A stretch of 64,000 nt of DNA from Blastobasis lacticolella (taxonomy: Eukaryota; Arthropoda; Insecta; Lepidoptera; Blastobasidae), in NCBI GenBank assembly GCA_905147135.1, contig LR990043.1:4437057-4501056 (forward strand), in the 5' to 3' direction. The notes below the pieces were generated by a model. That model saw only the letters and a list, made by a program, of their open reading frames with translations. It made no database searches and was not told where the DNA came from. Shown in pieces: positions 31,898 through 43,722 of the stretch; position 1 is the first letter of the stretch, and every line of letters begins with the position of its first letter. The position numbers and the translations under genes were made by a program.

Positions 31898-32234
31898 GGC
31901 ATTACTGCAATATCTCTTGATCAAGCCAATATTTTTTCTCATTACCTATGCACTGTAGATTCCTTTGAACTTGTTCGATGGAAAAGTAATTTATAACACA
32001 TTCTTCTTCTTCTTCGGATGTAACCCATCCAGACATACTCGTACCACATTAAAAGGTGAACCGAGCAAGCTATTCGATTTGCGCGCCTGATTTATACCGT
32101 GGATTCCGAACAGACGTGTAGTGTAGACGCCGCGAAAAATCTCTAGAGCGCCATAGATTCGGCTGTTTTATTCATTTCCTGGCCGCCCCAACCATGAGAT
32201 GAGGGAAATTGTTTTTTGAAGATAAACTTTTTTA

Positions 32235-32478
32235 TGCTACTCAGTGACAAACGAGCAGACAGCCAACTTAATGGTAAGTGGTAACTGTCGCAAATAACAA
32301 AAATGAAACACAGCAGGTACGTTGTCACTGTCAGGACTAAGATGAAAAGCCTAATGCCTGAATTTCGCTGGCTATCTTATCCTTCAAACCGAAATACAAG
32401 AATGCAAGCATTGTTGCTTGGCGGCAGAAATAGATAAGGCGGTGACTCCTCAGGCTTGACGGAGTCCTATCACCTAAT
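32235..32478 (+). mobile_element. family P repeat, copy 2
   Basis: Parallel to 15933-16199: GTGACAAACGAGCAGACAGC, TTTCGCTGGCTATCTTATCC, GCAGAAATAGATAAGGCGG and GGAGTCCTATCACCTAA. Carries the family's small ATGCAAGCATTG hairpin. Confidence 0.65.
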
Positions 32479-32527
32479 AAACTAAACTGAAGCACTAACG
32501 AAACAAGTAGAATAGGAGCGTATTACT

Positions 32528-32881
32528 CATCTTAACCTTAATGTCCCGGTTGTGCTCACGCGCCCGGGCCCGGGGTCCGCCTTGACCATGATCCAGGATT
32601 TGACAGATCCGACAATTCCAGTAGAACGACTGCCATCTGACCTCCGTGACCATGTTAACAGGAGAACCTGACCAGATTGGATCATAGTTATACATTCAGT
32701 CGCCTAAATGTGCAGGTTCATCACGATGGTTTCTGTCACCTTAAGAGCATCGGTTAGTGTTTAGCTAATGTACATAACTCAGAAAAGAGTCGTTGGTACT
32801 AACATGGCGGCCCTGAAGTTCAAACCCGGTACCTCGAGGTACTAGTCGGACCCTTAAACATTTAGGCCATAGACGCTCTTA
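32528..32881 (-). mobile_element. family C tRNA-derived SINE, near full length
   Basis: Reversed tail CATCTTAACCTTAATGTCCC at the left. The head at the right retains GGGTTTGAACTTC in place of the B box, so the internal promoter is decayed. Confidence 0.75.
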
Positions 32882-32954
32882 TGAATATGTATTATTGATA
32901 ACATAGCTTGGATCTCCGGAGACTACAAAATAGGTAACAGTGTCTCCATACCAG

Positions 32955-33045
32955 CCTTGGAGATAAAGATCCCACCTTCCACTGACTTAGAGACGCTTCA
33001 AACCCAATAGTGGACGCCTAACGGGCTGTTGATTATGATGATCAA
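32955..33045 (+). mobile_element. RTE-type LINE 3' tail
   Basis: CTTCAAACCCAATAGTGGAC, GCCTAACGGGCTG and TTGATTATGATGATC parallel the CAGCAGTGGGC...GGCTGATGATGATG end of the RTE relics. Confidence 0.5.
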
Positions 33046-34226
33046 ATTCGGAGAAAACCCAAGTCATACCAAACACTGAGTCTATAACCATTCAAGGAAC
33101 TCAATCCGATATATTCACCGATGCGTCTAAATGGCATTTAGGTAGTCTCCTGGCACAACATCTATCAGCAAGAGACAGTAGACAGACAGCCGTATTTGTT
33201 ACGATACAATGGTAGTGGCAGCGCGACTCCCTTGATGGATTGTGTAAATATATAAAGTGTAGAACACGGCATTTTACTTGGAGAAGATCGTTTCTATACT
33301 CCAAAGGTTCTTGCGCTAGGATAAATGGGTCCTAGAACGAGCGTTGGTGTAATATGGCTTGGCTAAGAATGCGCAATATGTAAGATTAATGTCGGTCAGT
33401 CAGGCATAGAATAATTTACAACATTTATTGTTATTTTCGGTAAAATGAAAAATAAATTTTGTTTTCAGTTCATCTTGCGGGGTGTTTGAGACTCTTCGCG
33501 TGTTTAATGCCCACACATCTCTATAGTAATAGTCAGAGGACAATGGGCGCAGGACGCAGTGAACCGAACGGTGTATATACGATATTGAATGTTTTTGATA
33601 GAGCTGCAAAGTACCCTACATCCCACCCTGTAAGATTGTCATCTCCATATGGCTAATTCTTGAAATACAGGCTTGAGGCTTCCTTAAAAATCCTAGCTCT
33701 ATAACTATATTTTGTCTACATTTGTATTGGTAAATTTTTGGCAGGTTTTCAATCCTCAGATAAAATTTATCTGCTCAGTAAAGTAATACACTAATAAATT
33801 AAAACAAACTACAATTCTTCACTATAAATGAAGTAACGATACGATTGATTTTAGTCGCATGATAAAATTAGGATAAAAAATCGTCCTGCGGCATGAACAC
33901 TTGTTGAAGCTAAAAGTTGCTTTTCTTTACATTTATTTGGTAGGATCCCATCTGGATAATAATCACAATTATTCCAAGAATCTGTTGAAAGAACCGTACG
34001 AATAAGCTATAACTTATTTCTTCATTCAAATCCCCGCACGAAAGACATGTTCGTATTCTGATAATCACGTACATTCGCGTGAGAAGGTGCTATACATTCA
34101 GTTTGCAGTCGACAAAAATGTACGTTAATCGTGCGGCGATATTTATTGCCTATGTCACCTACGGAACCTGCCTTGGAAGGTAAAACTAAGGTCGTATTTT
34201 AAGGATGATTATTCCATTTTTATTTA
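33046..34226. other. no supported gene
   Basis: Overlapping frames on both strands (33101-33304, 33400-33656) show no domain or codon signal I trust. Confidence 0.5.
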
Positions 34227-34356
34227 GGTAGCAGGGTCACGGAGATCAGATCGCTCCACTGTAATTATCTGATCTGCCAAATCCTGGATCATGGTCCAGG
34301 CGAACCATGAACTTTTGTGCGCGAGAGCACAACCGGAACATTAACGCCAAGATAAT
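34227..34356 (+). mobile_element. family C SINE, 3' half
   Basis: GGTAGCAGGGTCACGGAGAT, ATCTGATCTGCCAAATCCTG, GCACAACCGGAACATTAACG, CCAAGATAATT. The tRNA-like head is missing, as in a 5'-truncated retrocopy. Confidence 0.7.
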
Positions 34357-35894
34357 TATTTTAATTTCATTTTTAAAGGAGGAAACTTGTTTAAGTATTG
34401 CAAACTTTTTTGGATCGTAATGTATTTTATTGCTCAAGTATTAAAACATAAACTATTCAGTGACAAACGACAAACTGTTTAACTTTCTTTGCAATGCAAA
34501 ATGGACATTTTCCCCACTATGAAGACTAAGAGACTGCCGTTTAGGTGACTGAAATTGAAATGAACGGTAAAAGTGGAACAAAAAAAGCTGGTTGACGTAA
34601 ACGAAGCGAGCGAACGTTAGTAAATTCATAAAAATAGAAGAAGCAACAAGGTAATAGCTTGTACTCGCTTATCATCAATTAGGTGTAGTAATGCTACACG
34701 GGTTTTATGATGGATAATACCTAGACGCTTTGAAATTTCTGAGAAACCTAAAACGGTTAACACAAACAAATTTTCAGGTATTTGATAATTTTATTATTCT
34801 TTAACGAGTGCTGGTTAACTTGTGGGCAGATCAACTAGGCCTTTTATTCGTCATCGAGTCATTTTACGAGCCACCTATATTGGTATGTACCTAAACTTGA
34901 AATACATAATTAATAGAATACAAAACCTTATTTTTAACATAAATCATTGGTATCTAAAACCAAACCAAAACGAATCAAAAGCAAAAGAACGAAACGTCAA
35001 CTACCAATTTAACTATTATTTGTACGTAGTGTACTTAATATTAGACCTTGTCTTTTAAGAAAACTTTGTCATATCGCGTGACGTCATTGTTTCGGTATTT
35101 TTATTACCTACAATCAGACACATAGTTGGTGTACGCTTACAATCTCTACAAAGTTGAATAGACGTAGAGATTGTTGAGTTCTAAGGTATTAGATGAATGG
35201 TTCCGCCATATGGAAAAAACGACTCGATTTTGAATGAACAATAACTTAACTGACAGTCGCCAGTCTATTCCACGTAATACTACGTTCTCCGCTTTTCCCA
35301 TTTAAATTGTAGTAAGACACAAATACTGCTTTAGAGTTAAGTAATTTACTTCAGGCGTCAGTCCGCCTCGGTCACTACATTTCCTTTTTAGAGCGGAGTG
35401 GCGCGCACTTTTTTCGTCAGCAGCTCGGAACTCATTTTTAAGCCAAGACCCGCTTGCTTGGGGAAATTTTAATTATGTTTACATTCTTTTTGGCGAGGGA
35501 AAACAGCGCATTTAGCAATTTCTCACAGCGTCTCCCCCTTGCAAGTTTGCCGCTTTTTAATTTGATGAAGCCTGTAACGATCGCCCTTTCAGCAAAACCG
35601 ACTCTCTAATACTTTCACACACACACTCATTCACACTGAAACCTAAGCTCTAAAACTACCATTTCTAAACCGTAAGACTATAGAATCTATTATCGACGTT
35701 TTAAACTAAATAAGGCCATTTGTGATCGTCTATGGAACTCTACGTTGTGATGTTAGCAACCCCGATGCTTTTAGAGTGGAGAAGTATAAACAGGTATGAA
35801 ATTATATAATTAAATAAATACAAGAGATAATTAGACTAGAGATTAATTTGCCAAGAGTTTTATAGCTAAATTTGAGATCTGATTCATATATTAG
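34357..35894. other. no supported gene
   Basis: AT-rich. A possible family P scrap (CAGTGACAAACGACAAACTG) lies near 34458-34478. Open frame 34822-35058 has no domain. Confidence 0.45.
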
Positions 35895-36152
35895 GTCTAA
35901 GGGAAACAAACCGATATTATGTCTAAGGGAAAAGAAACACATATTATGTCCAAGGGAAACGAACAGATATTATATCCAAGGGAAACAAACAGATATTATG
36001 TCTAAGGGGAAAATAAACAGATATTATGTCCAAGGGAAACAAACAGATATTGTGTCTAAGGGAAACAAACAGATATTATGTGTCAGGGAAAATAAACAGA
36101 TATTATATCCAAGGGAAACAAACAGATATTATGTCCAAGGGAAACAAACAGG
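35895..36152 (+). repeat. minisatellite, ten units of about 26 bp
   Basis: Unit close to GTCCAAGGGAAACAAACAGA followed by TATTAT, ten copies. Most units are 26 bp; some are 27-28 bp through extra A or G residues. Translation gives a pseudo-repetitive 101-codon frame (35872-36177), a by-product of the array, not a gene. Confidence 0.9.
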
Positions 36153-37465
36153 GCCCCCCTCATTAGAGGAGGGGTAAGCTGCTCCAAAGTCAGATAACTG
36201 ACTCCAGCATGAACTTCGCTACTCGTAGCCCATGCTTCACTCCGCAGCTTACTATATGAGTCAACCAGAGACATCCTCATCCTACCCTGATATTTATTTA
36301 AGAGATGGCACAAGATTCTAGGTCTTTGTCAAGTCAATTAATATATCATAATATATAATGTAAGAGGGCACAACAACAACAACCAATGCCTGTGGATCAT
36401 ATCCATATAATAATTGTAGGTGTGATTAATTCAATAAAGCATGTAGCTTACTCCAGGTCTCTCCACATCATCTTGTTGTAGAAACGTATATCATGTACCA
36501 GAGCTTACTCATGAGCATAATGACAAGTCTTAGGATACACCACAGGTTGAGTCAATCGCGTATGCAGGGTCCAATAGACTCGACGATGTAGATTTGGATA
36601 CCCCATAAGCATACAAAGGCGGACTACAACAGTGTTCCTTCGACAACAATAAAGGGCCCGAATTCAGCAGCACAGATATAGTATAGGTAGAATAGTATAG
36701 AATCGGCAGTTAGCCCTGGAGAGAGTGCTCCATACACAAATGCAGATTATGCATAATAAAGTCTTCAGGTTGTAATATTTCTTCAAAATCCAGTGATGGA
36801 TAAGTTCCAGAGAACCATGGTGTTGTTCCAAATGGCTAAAGCCACAATATTTTAGTAATAATTAAAGGGAAAGAGATAGAGTCCCATAGGTCAGTCCGTA
36901 AGGTAGTGCTACCACCGCTCCGGAAATGGAACCTACATGTGAGGAACGAAGCGGCCAGCTTCTCACACAGCCAAACATCTCACGGGTACTAAACTCAATC
37001 CTTGATATAATATAACAATAACTGGCGAACAGGATCATGATTTCAATTGGTAGTCCCAAATGTATTTGATGTATCACATCAAGTTCTTCATATAAATCTC
37101 CCAAGTAAGTAAGTTGTACAAATTATAGATATCTTCAGTATCGATAAATAGCTCAAGGCTAATTTAAATAAGTTATATAAACAATTAATATTGTAATAAA
37201 CAACTGGTGATTGAGGCCTGTAACTTCAGGTACTCTCAATAAATATTACAAATGCTGGACTCCAATTGGTATAGAAAAGTAGCTCCAAAGTTTGTTTCTA
37301 GTTATAGAATATTATTGGTGTTACAACTGTATCAGGGGTCTGTATACTGTTGAACCATCTAGTTATGAAAGTAAATAACAATGAACTTTATTCATTGGTC
37401 CTAAGCAATCCCAACGTACAGATTTGGTCGTATTAAAGTTGTCCCATCGGCACACCACTAAGTTC
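36153..37465. other. unassigned, possible retroelement interior
   Basis: Minus frames at 36083-36313 and 36862-37104 (80 codons, beginning MGDLYEELDVIHQIH) have no domain I can name. No known repeat family from elsewhere in the window occurs here, unlike the flanks. Confidence 0.35.
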
Positions 37466-37469
37466 TAGA

Positions 37470-38015
37470 AAGGTTTTGCAAAAACCATGGGATTCAGAAA
37501 AACTAACTGCTATCTCGTTATATTGGAAGCGAGCTTCCTCAACATCAAAACAACAAACAAACATTAACATCGCTGTTTTCGCTATGTGCAATAAATTTGG
37601 ATTGACAGACTGCTATCCGGACATCTTAAGACCGAAGTCCCTCAATATCACGATAACAGCGGTACACCCAAAAGTTTGTCTATGCGGACTCCAGCTTTGC
37701 CAATACATTTTAGAACCTTTTCGCAACATGCATTAGGTTTAGACTGGTCAGCTGCCATCCAGATGTCTCAAGACCGCAATCTATTAACATCGCGATAACA
37801 CCAACTCGCCCAAAAATTGACTTGCGCGGACTAAGCTCTAAGATGATTTAGAAGAGAAAAGACTGATTTTAGGACGTTTTCGCAACATACCTTAGATTCA
37901 GATAGGTTAGCTGCTATAATGATATCTCAAGACCGTAATCTCTCCACATCACCATAACACCAACTCACCCATAAATGGATTGCGCGGACTAAGCCCTAAA
38001 ATACTGGTGTTCCAA
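37470..38015 (+). repeat. diverged tandem array, about 3.5 units of ~125-160 bp
   Basis: Repeated landmarks in order: CTGCTATC/CTGCCATC, TCTCAAGACCG, AACATC.CGATAACA, ACCAACTC.CCCA, GCGCGGACTAAGC, TTTTCGCAACAT. Units start near 37480 (poorest), 37605, 37745 and 37905. The 86-codon frame at 37476-37736 is a by-product. Confidence 0.7.
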
Positions 38016-38861
38016 CAGGACCCCAATCATAAAACCCGATCTGTCACGTATGCTACCCGATAGAAGGATACTAAATATTATTTTATCAAAATCATGTTCC
38101 ATGCCATCTCTAATAAATATCTTTAAAGTAATATCTACACATTAAAGTTATAAAGAAAATAATTTAAGGATTTAAAATCCAAATTACAATGCTCAATGAA
38201 GTCATCCCACTTCTAAAGTATTTCATTCCAAACAGCCCTAAACGTTCAAAATAGCGAATTAATAAATGCTCGTTATAAATTTATTCTCAAGATGTGAGAA
38301 CACATCAACTCCTAATAGCCTACTTGTTTTAATACAAATAATGGCCTACAACTTTATTAATTTACTTAAAGGCAACTAACAAACGCTCTCATACTGATTC
38401 TGTCACGCACTCATACATACATAACATACTCACTAACATCGTCCATACTATAGACCAAAAACGCACGCTCTGTCTTTCTCACGTAGGTACATACTGATTG
38501 ACAACGAAGGAATGTATGAAATTCATTTCTCGCCCCTAAATCCGTTCGGACTAGAAAATCTTTAGTACATCTAACGCACTCACTCTCGCTCATCTCTCTC
38601 TCTATCTCTCTCAAATCTATTCCTTTATTACATTGATTTATACGGTAATTGTTTCAATCCTTTTCAAATAATAGAGTATAATAACTGTACATAGTACAAA
38701 ACAGAAGCCGTCTACCGCGTTACTTTTAGATAATTTAGTAAAGGACAACCTAAGATTGAAGTACGTATAAGCGATAATTAATAACCGTATTAAATGTGAC
38801 GCGGCTAAAATTTCATTAAAAGTAATTTAAAATTCCATATTTAAAACTTATGATGTTTCGC
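38016..38861. other. no supported gene; CT-rich run
   Basis: A TCTCTCTCTCTAT-type run lies near 38590-38612. Nothing else recognised. Confidence 0.5.
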
Positions 38862-38935
38862 TCTGAGGATCGAACCCGGGACCGTCGGTTGACTCCGCGG
38901 TAAAGTCGAACATTCGCTCGACTAGCAACTTTAAC
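38862..38935 (-). repeat. tRNA-like segment (SINE or tRNA pseudogene)
   Basis: On the minus strand: TTGCTAGTCGAGCGAATG (A-box-like), then 40 nt later CCCGGGTTCGATCCTCAG with a perfect B box. No acceptor-stem pairing I can confirm, and it matches neither SINE family C nor E. Confidence 0.4.
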
Positions 38936-39359
38936 TTATTTAACGCGCGGCGAAATATGCTACCACTATTAGATCGGTCGTATTTCATAAAATTCTTCGT
39001 AACCAAAACTCTTCAGGAATTCCGTATTATTTTACAGATTTAATGATTATTTAGTGGATATATAACGATATATGAATATATTAATCTACGCCTAAATTCC
39101 TACAAATACTTGATGAGTCGATTTTTGTTTATTTAAAAGATAACCTAAGCGAACTACTTTTGGGCCTACCCTTTCTTTATCCCAATAGACGAAGCCTAAG
39201 CATATCCTTGTGCAAATAAATTCCCCGTTTACTGTGTAAGTGTGATGTAAGTGTCCCATACATAAGTCCTATGCATATCTAAATTAAAGACTAGCTAAAC
39301 CTAACTTTCAGCACTGGAATAGCGACCGAGATCGCTCAACCAAGTACTAAGGTATATTC
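38936..39359. other. no supported feature
   Basis: Nothing recognised. Confidence 0.5.
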
Positions 39360-40075
39360 CCTATCGTCTCCTGGGCCAGTCAGTGGTGGGTCTGACCAGT
39401 GTAGCCAGAAGTTGTACCTATTTCTAAGAATATCCGACATGATACTGCCTGGGGACATGCCGAATACATTGTGTGACAAGACCTCGGAACCTCGGCACTA
39501 CGGGGCTTACTGTTGGGAAGCGAAGGCGAGGGCCTTGCAACCTTGCGTGGAAACACTTGACGAATCCCAGATCCTTTCGTAGTGCCTAAATTCCAAGTCA
39601 GACGATCTATGAATGTCACACAAAAATTCCAGAGAAAGATACTAGACAATTACTTAATTCCAATCGGAACAAAAGGTTAATAATGGAATATTATGTAACA
39701 TCCAGCCATTTGCTGTCCGAATCAAACGGCCTAAGGTCTTCAACCTTAGTAGGACCTGAAAGCATAAGCAAGGGCAGTGTGCAATGCCTTGCCAAGGGGT
39801 CCCTGAAACAAAAACAAACAATTAGTATTATTCATCACTGTTCTAGAACACTAACATACCTGGTTTTGTACTTCACTGAATCTAACTCAAAGACCCGTTA
39901 TAAAATAACCCCGATTGTTCTTCTTTCTCGTCTTCTACTGCCCCAAAGCTAAGGCTTGAGTGGAAAATCCCCAAATGTATCGAGTAGAAGCCCGGACGTC
40001 CGCCTTCGTTGACTGTTGAACAGAAAAAAAAAGCCCCCATCGAACCTTCCACTCCCTTATATATCGATTCCAAAA
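39360..40075 (-). promoter_or_regulatory. candidate promoter and first exon/intron on the minus strand
   Basis: On the minus strand a TATATAAGGG TATA box (about 40065-40053) precedes an unbroken purine-rich leader. At 39859 a strong donor (CAG|GTATGT) is followed 57 nt later by an acceptor (TTTGTTTCAG|GG, 39803), with TACTAAT branch-site-like sequence and a pyrimidine tract between. Downstream, an 89-codon minus frame (39649-39380) is open but unrecognised. Could be the start of an unidentified gene, an LTR with leader, or chance. Confidence 0.3.
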
Positions 40076-40596
40076 ATCTGTCGATCTTTCGAGAACAAAA
40101 ACAACACAGCGATCACGCCACCTTATAGGGTTCCTTCAGCGAAACATAAAACCCCTCAATCAACAAGTCTTACTCGCGACGTACCTATTTGATAACCAGA
40201 CATTTCTTTAATCGGTACCTATTGAATGACATCGAAATGAGATGCATTTACTGTCCTAAAATATGTTTAAATACAGCATAAACTACTCGTCTTTTAAATT
40301 ATGGATAGTGAAAGACAGCTACGGAACCCGACGGTTCATGTCGACTCGACCTTGCTTATCAATCCACCCCACCTATCTCATGCTTACTTTTTTTCTTTCT
40401 CTAAGCTTTGTGGCCACAAATTATATTCATACAGCCATACACATTGACATGATTTCTTTTGATTTCAACAGCCCTATAAATATTTAAAATATTTAAACCT
40501 ATAAGTATTAAAACCAAGATAATTTTAGAACACCCAAATAATAGATAAACACATTCCAAACATGAGAGAACTGTAGAGAAGTTACCATACTCCGCA
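40076..40596. other. no supported gene
   Basis: Open frame 40263-40487 has no domain. It lies between the candidate TATA box and the 301-bp tandem repeat. Confidence 0.4.
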
Positions 40597-41157
40597 CGTA
40601 ATATTGAGCGACCTCGTCAAATCGTATCTATCGAAATCTACAGATGGCGTTAGTTGCGGAACAGATGTGAAAGATTCGCCCTATGGGCACCAACTAACAA
40701 AATAATTACGAATCTCTCGCAACTCGTCAGTGATCGATCAGTTTTGAACAAAGCCGTTTAATTATAACTTGATCCTATAATCTATTTAAAAAAAGGTATC
40801 ATCTCCCAAATTCGAAGTTCGTAATTGTGGAATATTTTTCACGTGAATCAACGAAATAATTTGGCCTAGGGGTCGAACTGTTACATGGCGCTGCTTACGT
40901 GATATTGTGAAACTTCGTCATAAATTCTACAGGTGGCGTTGGTTTCAATTTAGAAAGATTCGCTCTCGATGGACTCCAATTAACAAAATATTTACGAATA
41001 ATTTCATTTCGATACTCTAGCAGCACGAAGCCGTTTAATTTTAACTTAATCCTATAATCTATTTAAAAAAAAGGTATCGACTCCCGAACTCGAAGTACAT
41101 ATTTGTGAGATAGTTTTTGTGTGAAATATTTTGGCCTAAGGGTCAGACTGTTACAAG
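40597..41157. repeat. two diverged tandem copies, 301-bp period
   Basis: Copy 1 starts CGTAATATTG (40597), copy 2 CGTGATATTG (40898). Shared in order: CTACAG.TGGCGTT, AAAGATTCGC, AACAAAATA, GCCGTTTAATT, CCTATAATCTATTTAAAAAA, TTTGGCCTA.GGGTC, ACTGTTACA. On the minus strand each copy begins TGTAACAGT, like the start of many LTRs. Confidence 0.8.
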
Positions 41158-42601
41158 CCACCACATTATTCAAGTGCAGCAAGACTTCTGTGTCCTGGAA
41201 TGTGCTAGCGCATAATGTTCTTATGATAATTTTGTTATTTGCCTTGTGTAGTGTGTTGTGTAGAACGGAAGGCGGGAAGTTTTGTCGGCCATTTTAGTTT
41301 TGTTTTTTTAAACGTTATGCATACAGTATAAGTAATGCAATTAAAACCTACCAACCGGAGGGTGCAATATTTTTATGTGGCTACCTCTTCTAACATTTAA
41401 ACAAAGACTGTAAAATGTTGTAGGTTATGAGAATCCTGAATGTGGGCGATGAAAGTTACGAGGACAGCACAAAGGATAGGTCAGAACCATTTCCTTTTTT
41501 TAACACAAGCAAGAACAAGCGAGATGTATCATATTTCAAACGTAAACAAAGACAAAGAGCCTTCAATCGTCAGTTTTGTTCTGAATTCGGTCTTTGTATT
41601 TTCAATGCACGCACACAATGTTGTCAATATTGGATGTGGGTCGTAAAACTATATTTACGAGATAAAACAACGTTATACATGAAATTTTCAGGTGGTGAAG
41701 ACGGAAAGTATATTCATAGTGGGTGTATGAGTATGGTTAGAGCAGTGAATGTAGTGTCACATACCTAGGTATATTTTGAATCATAGCATGTGTATGGTTG
41801 TCGGTTCTGTACATAAGAAGACTGTGACATGGAATAGGCCATAGCCAATCTGCACTTGTGCTATCAATTACAAATATAAAATTTACCTAAATTAGTACAA
41901 CAATACATAAAATACTAGACAGTTTGCGAGGAAAATGAAACAGTAACGGAAATAACACTGTCGACCCATCTCTTGGGGTTTAAATTATGTGCATTTTTGT
42001 TAAATTTATTACCGAGTCCATACCTTGGAATACCCTAACTGAGGCGTGGGTGGTATCATATACATTTTCGGCAGCACTTGACTTGAGCCTCCTCCACATT
42101 AGTGGACAGTTTTGCCACAACCTCCATGTTATGCGCGTAACTTTGAGATCTGACATCGACATTATTTATTTTGACATCACAGTACTCGTAATACTGAAGT
42201 TTACTCAACAGAAAACGCTAATGTACAATACAAGAGCATAAATGCATTACCACATAAAGAATCACATTCCTGTGCAGTTGACAACAAGATTTTAATTTTA
42301 TAATTATTATTTTTTTACTTTTGAAAAGAGATTAATTAACGTAATTCAATAAATACTTTTTCATTTGAATATCATTCATTAAACAATTTTTTGATTGCGA
42401 AATTAAAACATCCGGGGGACTACTGCGGACAATGCTGAGTTCTTGGGGTCTAAGAGACAATTAATATGGCTGCTTCTTTCAGTCAATTCAATTTCCTAAC
42501 AATGCACCAAACACCCTGTTTATTGCTGCATCTGCAAAGGGATGTTTTCTCGTATTTGAACGACACGCGTAAATAGATGGGAATGGTGCTACATGGGAAT
42601 C
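41158..42601. other. no supported gene
   Basis: The 113-codon plus frame at 41427-41768 is among the longest non-repeat frames in the window, but its product has no domain I recognise and no clear splice context. Confidence 0.4.
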
Positions 42602-42625
42602 TACTCTGCCGGACACCACACGGCT
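42602..42625 (-). mobile_element. family A scrap
   Basis: CTACTCTGCCGGACACCACA then CGGC: the reversed head of family A only. Confidence 0.55.
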
Positions 42626-42955
42626 TCCAGTCCTCTATTACCTATCTATAGTCCCGATTGTTTTGTCTATCTTGTTGTCTTGTACGTACAGCACTTGTCA
42701 AAGATTTGTGCAATATTCCACTTTGTAGGAAACCACTCGGGCGGGTCTTTTTTTAGTTAACCTCTACAAACATTTGAACCTCCAACTTACCTGAGCGCGG
42801 ATTTCGTAGACATCCTTCAAGCGTCTATCGACTACAAAACATAGGTATCCTAATTAATAAAAACTCTCAAGTATAGAAGGGTCATTAGAGCTGTTAATGA
42901 AGACTAAACTGTTCAATTTCACACTCCCTGACCTTTAACTGTAACAATCCCACAA
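42626..42955. other. no supported feature
   Basis: Nothing recognised. Confidence 0.5.
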
Positions 42956-43128
42956 TCTATACAGAGTATAAAACAAAGACGCTTCCCGCCGTCTGTTCCT
43001 ATGTATGTATCTATGTACGCTTAGATTTAAACTACGCAACGGATTTTAATGCCGTTAGAGTTGTTAGAGTTCAACAATAGATAGAGTGATTCAAGTGGAA
43101 GGTTTATAGGCAAAAAAGGGTCCACAAG
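42956..43128 (+). mobile_element. family G Helitron-like element, copy 4 (internally deleted)
   Basis: Starts TCTATACAGAGTATAAAAC after an A and ends GGGTCCACAAG before T. The last four bases are CAAG rather than CTAG, and the CGCG hairpin with the C/T-rich middle is deleted. This is the only copy in the plus orientation. Confidence 0.65.
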
Positions 43129-43349
43129 TTAAAAATAAACCTAAATTCGTTCGTTTCTGCGTAAAACTGGACAAACCAATACTTACTGTCGCAGCTTTAA
43201 TTTGCTAAAATATGTTATCAAAGAAAATGAAATAATGGACGTGCGCTCGGATTGCGCCCCGGAATTAACTAGGAATTACTTTTCATACTTGCAATTTCGC
43301 TAAAAACGAGTGAACATGGTGTTCGCTAAATACGAATCCCCTTTTATAT

Positions 43350-43445
43350 CAGGTGGTAGAACTCTGTTAAGCCTGAGGAGTCCGTATTACCACCGCCTTA
43401 TATATTCATCCAAGCATGCTGCGACTATTCGCATGCTAATGGGTA
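43350..43445 (-). mobile_element. family P fragment
   Basis: TCAGGTGGTAGAACTCTG, TTACCACCGCCTTATATATT is the reversed end of family P. Confidence 0.5.
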
Positions 43446-43455
43446 ATTGTCCCTA

Positions 43456-43722
43456 GTGCCACCATGTACCTAACAATGACTCTTTTCTGAGTTGTGTACA
43501 TTAGTTGAACACTAACCGATGCTCTTACGGTGAGGAAAAACATCGTGATGAAACCTACAATGTGTAACCATGATCCAATCTGGTCTGTTCCCCTGTGACC
43601 GAGGTGAGATCGCAGTCACTCCATTGTAATTACCTGATCTGCCCAATCCTGGAGCATGGTCAAGGCGGACTCTGGACCCTCGTGCGCGTTAGCACAACCG
43701 AGACATTAACACCAAGATGATT
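43456..43722 (+). mobile_element. family C SINE lacking the tRNA head
   Basis: Starts at GCCACCATGTACCTAACA, just after where the B box should be, and runs to ACACCAAGATGATTAAT. A 5'-truncated copy. Confidence 0.75.

Noticed and set aside
35895..36152. Regular direct repeats as a CRISPR array
   Set aside because: Units are directly adjacent with no unique spacers, and the genome is clearly eukaryotic.
35872..36177. Repetitive 101-codon protein
   Set aside because: The frame is produced by the minisatellite; no start context, domain or conserved extension.
41427..41768. 113-codon frame as a gene
   Set aside because: No recognised domain, no convincing splice or promoter signals; length is possible by chance. 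Kept only as an unassigned stretch.
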